Assembly: GCA_018136815.1 (NCBI GenBank)
Contig: CM030941.1
Span: forward strand, 2,648,984 to 2,712,983
Reading direction: 5' to 3'
Source: Isochrysis galbana
Taxonomy: Eukaryota > Haptophyta > Isochrysidales > Isochrysidaceae
DNA: 64,000 nt
Part shown: positions 61,157-64,000 of the stretch, one piece after another
Position numbering within the stretch: position 1 is the first letter of the stretch
Layout: each line of letters opens with the position of its first letter
Translations under genes and position numbers: made by a program
Notes under the pieces: model-generated
Told to the model about the DNA's origin: nothing
Seen by the model: the letters and a program-made list of their open reading frames with translations, nothing else
The model's database searches: none

Positions 61157-61534
61157 GGAATACTATACCCCTCGCACACAGTAATTCTCGCACACAGTAA
61201 TTTACAAAACGTATGTGAGAAAGTGAGAACGTGCCAAAAATCACAAGTTTATGTGGGGTTTCACGGTCTCACGCCCGTTCACCTCGACACCGACATTCAT
61301 TAGAGCATTGGAGCCTTCCTGCAAGGAGCTTGTAGAGTTTTCTTGTCTGTGCTTTTTCAAACCTGGTGCTGCGGGACCGAAGCCCACGACGGCAACGGAG
61401 CCCCTACGCTGGGGGTGCGCGCGGTTGGTGCATGGCTCGTCCGGTATATGTGGCTAGGTACGCTAGCCGCCAACCTACTTTTAAAGGTGGGGGTGAATGG
61501 TCAATGGGGGCCTCGCCCCCCCCTAACCAAGAAC
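61157..61534. other. Upstream spacer
   Basis: CTCGCACACAGTAAT is directly repeated at 61170-61202. ACCTACTTTTAAAGGTGGGG with CAATGGGGGCCTCG (61468-61520) resembles 5850-5895. No gene seen. Confidence 0.4.
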
Positions 61535-61626
61535 TAAGGGCGGTCAAACTACAGGGCTTTTATAACATCTAAGGGTGGAAATTCATCAAGTAAAAATTGA
61601 GGTTTTATCACGAGATCTTACGGTAT
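61535..61626 (+). mobile_element. Left end of the TAGGGCGGTCAAAC transposon family
   Basis: TAAGGGCGGTCAAAC then AGGGCTTTTATAACATCTAA, with TTGAGGTTTTATC and GAGATCTTA, follows 16720-16800 closely. It resumes after the nested element at 62002 (GCTACTGG, AATGGGTATA). Confidence 0.75.
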
Positions 61627-61993
61627 CCTTCAGGAACCTAGATGGGAAATACGTATTTACCGTATTTGGCCAGAGGCCAAATACATATGTATTTGGCTGT
61701 ATTTGAAGCGCGTCCTGGGTTGTAGGCCTCGAATGTATTTGAAAAGTATTTGGCCGGAGGCCAAATACATATGTATTTGGTTGTATTTGCAGGCCCCAGC
61801 ACCGTATTTCCCATCCATCCAGGCACAGGAACAGTGTTTTTTTTCGGAGGCCCAAAACATATGTTTTTCGCTGTTTTATTTCGGGCGGCCCCCCTACCCC
61901 GCACATTTGTTTTTACACTGTTTTTTTCGACGGCAAAAAACATACTATTTTTGCTGTTTTATTTTTTAAGTTTGGCTGTGTTTCACATCTAGG
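61627..61993. mobile_element. hAT-like MITE nested in the preceding element, 8-bp target duplication
   Basis: TACGGTAT stands at 61619-61626 and again at 61994-62001. The uninterrupted site is visible at about 16800 (AGGATATGCTACTGG). Ends carry CCTAGATG (61637) and CATCTAGG (61986-61993), the terminus of the 39427-39928 element. Inside, CCAAATACATATGTATTTGG occurs twice (a perfect 20-bp palindrome) with AAACATATGTTTTT and related motifs. Confidence 0.85.
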
Positions 61994-62001
61994 TACGGTA
62001 T

Positions 62002-62160
62002 GCTACTGGTAATGGGTATAGTAGGCACGTAATCAGGAACTGGCCGTCGACGAGAAAGAATCAAGAACGTCGAGTAGGCGAAGGAATTGGTTGCGTGGGC
62101 ACGGTTTTGTAAGAATATCCGCAACCATGTTGTGTCCGTTGATGTGCTTAAGCGTAAGAA
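62002..62160. other. Continuation of the host transposon
   Basis: Matches the sequence after 16808 for about 30 bases, then unique sequence up to the LTR. Confidence 0.5.
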
Positions 62161-62746
62161 TGTCGCATTCGCGAATCGACACTCGTTAGGCTTCGCTCTT
62201 CTCTTCGTCGTTCGGTATTTATCGTTATCATTCTCTCGTTCTCGTTCTCGGTCAAAAGCTTCGCTTGGATGCATGGGATCGTGGGTTGTGGAGCGCCCTC
62301 TCTCTTTCTCTCGAAAGAGAAGGGAAGTTTCCCCACCTTTCTTCCTCCCAGGCGCCTCGCAAATAGGTTTAATTTGCTATCTCTACAGCGGTTCTTTATC
62401 TGCTTCTGGGGGCAATCAGGTTTACGACCTCTTCGTATCTCCCCCTTAGGCACATCGCACTCCTTTCGTCTTATTTGGTAGGTCTCTTGGAATCTTGTGC
62501 GGCAGGATTGCCCCTCGTTTCCGTTATGGTGCGATTCCCCTTCTAGACGGGATCGCCGACAGATCGCCTTCTGATCGTCGTCCGTCGTCGTCTGGCCGGA
62601 GTGTTTAGGTTTGATTTTAGTCGAGTTATGTGAGAAGGTCGTGGGGCGAGAGTCGGAGTGTTTTTCCTGGGTGTCTCTGTCCGTCGTCCTGTCGTCAGTC
62701 GTCATCCGTCGTCGCTCTCGCTCTCGTCGCTCTCGCTCTCGTAACA
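62161..62746 (+). repeat. Full LTR, family A (5' LTR)
   Basis: 586 bp, TGTCGCATTCGCGAATCG to CTCTCGTAACA. Near-identical to 22691-23280. Followed after ~90 bases by an open gag frame, so it is the 5' LTR of an element that continues past the window. Confidence 0.92.
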
Positions 62747-62833
62747 CTCATACCCAACAACCTCGCCTCTCCTCACCAGCCCCTGCCATCACAGCCCTCC
62801 TCTCACTCGCCCTCGCCTCTCGCCGCTCGTTCC

Positions 62834-64000
62834 ATGTCGTTCTCGCCGCCGTCCTCGCCCTCGCTCAAGCCCGCCTGCCCGCCTTCCTCTGCTGACGGGC
62901 TTCAGCCCGTCATCGTCTCCGAAGCCGTCTCCTCAGCCGCGCCTGCCGCCGGCTTGCCACCTTCCTCATTGCCCTCAGGCCCTAAGGGCCATCCCAATTC
63001 GTCAGGTGTAGAATCTCACTCGGTGCGTCCCGCGCTGGACGTCTCAATGGGGGTCTCCCCCACCTCTGCAGAGTCGGGCATCATGCCTGCCCTGCCCCCT
63101 TTCTCCTCTCCGGACGGACATCCACCACCACCCTCGCAGTGGGAGGTGATGCCCTCCCTTTCCTCTCCTCCTGATCTCTCTGCGGTCCCCCCACCATCAT
63201 CTCCGCCTTCGCCGCCTGAGTCCGTTGGAGGCAAGTCCAAGCCCGAGTCTTTCCAGGGTGAAGATCATCCTCTGGAGGGATCCCTCCACTCTTCTCGCGC
63301 ATGTCTCGAGGCACCGCCACCCCTGCCATCGGACTCGGAGGCAGCCTATGAGCCCTACCTCACCTCCCTCGAACGACTCTCGGTCGCCTCGGTCGCGCCA
63401 AGTCCACCATCTCGTGGTGGAGAGGCCCCGGGCCTGCTGCCCGACTCCCTTCTTCATCTCTCTCCTTCTCCACCGTCTGCTACGGCCCCGCCGCCAACCT
63501 CTTCGGCTTCACCGGGGCTCAACCCCGTCGAGCTGCGCTACATCGAGCTCATGCAGGCCATGGCAGCCCAATTCTCTCAGCAGCTCGCTGCGGTCACCAA
63601 CGCGATCGAACGGGGCCGACTCCCTCCTGCTCCAGTCCAGGCAGCCAGCCCGCCTCCACCTCCATCCGATGATGGCGGCGAAGTTGTTTTGCCTCCGCCA
63701 CCGCCGCTCCCTCGTTCCTCGGTACTCGTCGGGATCGTCGCGCGGTTCCCCGTGGTTTGGCTCCCACGCCTTTGCGCCCGCTGCGCTTGCCTCGCCTACC
63801 TTCGTTCGCTGTCGCTCCGAGGCTCTCGCACGCCTGTCGCCATCGGATCGCACCCTCGTCTCTCTCCTCGATACACCCTCTGCGTTCTTCTGACAGTCGC
63901 GACTGTCACGCCCCTCCGATATCTATCAACGCCGTCGTTTACGTTTGATCGGGGTACGGGAACGTACGGGAATTCTTTTCCAGTTCCCCCCCGCGGTCGC
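62834..64000 (+). CDS. Ty3/gypsy-type Gag, N-terminal part, open to window end
   Basis: From the ATG at 62834 the frame is open for 389 codons to the last base. It starts MSFSPPSSPSLKPACPPSSA, parallel to the broken copy at 23372, and is Ser/Pro-rich for ~220 residues. A short helical stretch follows, NPVELRYIELMQAMAAQFSQ with QLAAVTNAIERGRL, like Gag coiled segments. From about 63700 a different frame (SSGSSRGSPWFGSHAFAPAA, SPSDRTLVSLLDTPSAF) looks more natural, so there may be a shift there. Assignment to gypsy rests on the pol fragment that follows the same LTR and gag at 23.6 kb. Confidence 0.65.
   Translation, partial: MSFSPPSSPSLKPACPPSSADGLQPVIVSEAVSSAAPAAGLPPSSLPSGPKGHPNSSGVESHSVRPALDVSMGVSPTSAESGIMPALPPFSSPDGHPPPPSQWEVMPSLSSPPDLSAVPPPSSPPSPPESVGGKSKPESFQGEDHPLEGSLHSSRACLEAPPPLPSDSEAAYEPYLTSLERLSVASVAPSPPSRGGEAPGLLPDSLLHLSPSPPSATAPPPTSSASPGLNPVELRYIELMQAMAAQFSQQLAAVTNAIERGRLPPAPVQAASPPPPPSDDGGEVVLPPPPPLPRSSVLVGIVARFPVVWLPRLCARCACLAYLRSLSLRGSRTPVAIGSHPRLSPRYTLCVLLTVATVTPLRYLSTPSFTFDRGTGTYGNSFPVPPRGR

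Overview
This is a GC-rich nuclear segment of a eukaryotic microalga. It has short spliceosomal GT-AG introns (59-142 bp), eukaryote-only proteins (SF3A2, an ALY/REF mRNA-export factor, a TIR-domain protein), Ty1/copia, Ty3/gypsy chromovirus and LINE remnants, and two 100-base assembly gaps (15210-15309, 39101-39200). The style of the proteins (secreted algal proteins, TIR-like receptors, glycosyltransferases, polyol-type sugar porter) suggests a haptophyte or a relative. That placement is inference; no rRNA or organelle marker lies in the window.

Layout. 0-1 kb: 3' part of a Fanzor-like (eukaryotic TnpB relative) gene and its transposon end. 1.3-2.3 kb: secreted SMP-30-like beta-propeller. 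2.3-7 kb: repeat-rich, with a trinucleotide tract, an LTR fragment and a long-TIR element. 7-8 kb: QueH-type epoxyqueuosine reductase. 8.6-10.3 kb: decayed IS5-like transposase, then a two-exon ALY/REF gene. 10.9-12.5 kb: decayed LINE. 13.8-15.2 kb: two-exon gene running into gap 1. 15.3-18.2 kb: copia remnant and an intact DNA transposon with target duplication. 19.2-20.7 kb: sugar transporter. 22.3-25.6 kb: nested retroelements and a minisatellite-bearing transposon end. 26.6-32.3 kb: a divergent pair, a 969-residue four-domain oxidoreductase fusion and a sugar-phosphate cyclase. 33.8-37.2 kb: repeats. 37.2-39.1 kb: three-exon TIR-domain gene running into gap 2. 40.5-41.3 kb: secreted conserved protein. 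42.5-48.2 kb: chromovirus LTR and integrase end, LINE, AT-rich island, palindrome array. 48.4-49.1 kb: SF3A2. 49.4-52.1 kb: transposon ends enclosing an ankyrin-repeat gene. 53.1-61.2 kb: three glycosyltransferase-like genes, one unknown gene and one broken gene. 61.5-64 kb: nested DNA elements, then an LTR and the gag start of a gypsy-type retrotransposon running off the window.

How things may work together. The divergent pair at 26.6-32.3 kb is the best candidate for an undescribed system: a cyclitol-forming enzyme beside one polypeptide that joins an epimerase/reductase, an ABM monooxygenase, a WrbA-like flavodoxin and a ThuA-like domain. A second theme is mobile DNA carrying cargo: the terminal motif just after the Fanzor ORF recurs, inverted, at both ends of a 2.2-kb segment carrying the ankyrin gene. 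Most other space is layered transposons, several datable by empty sites and target duplications.
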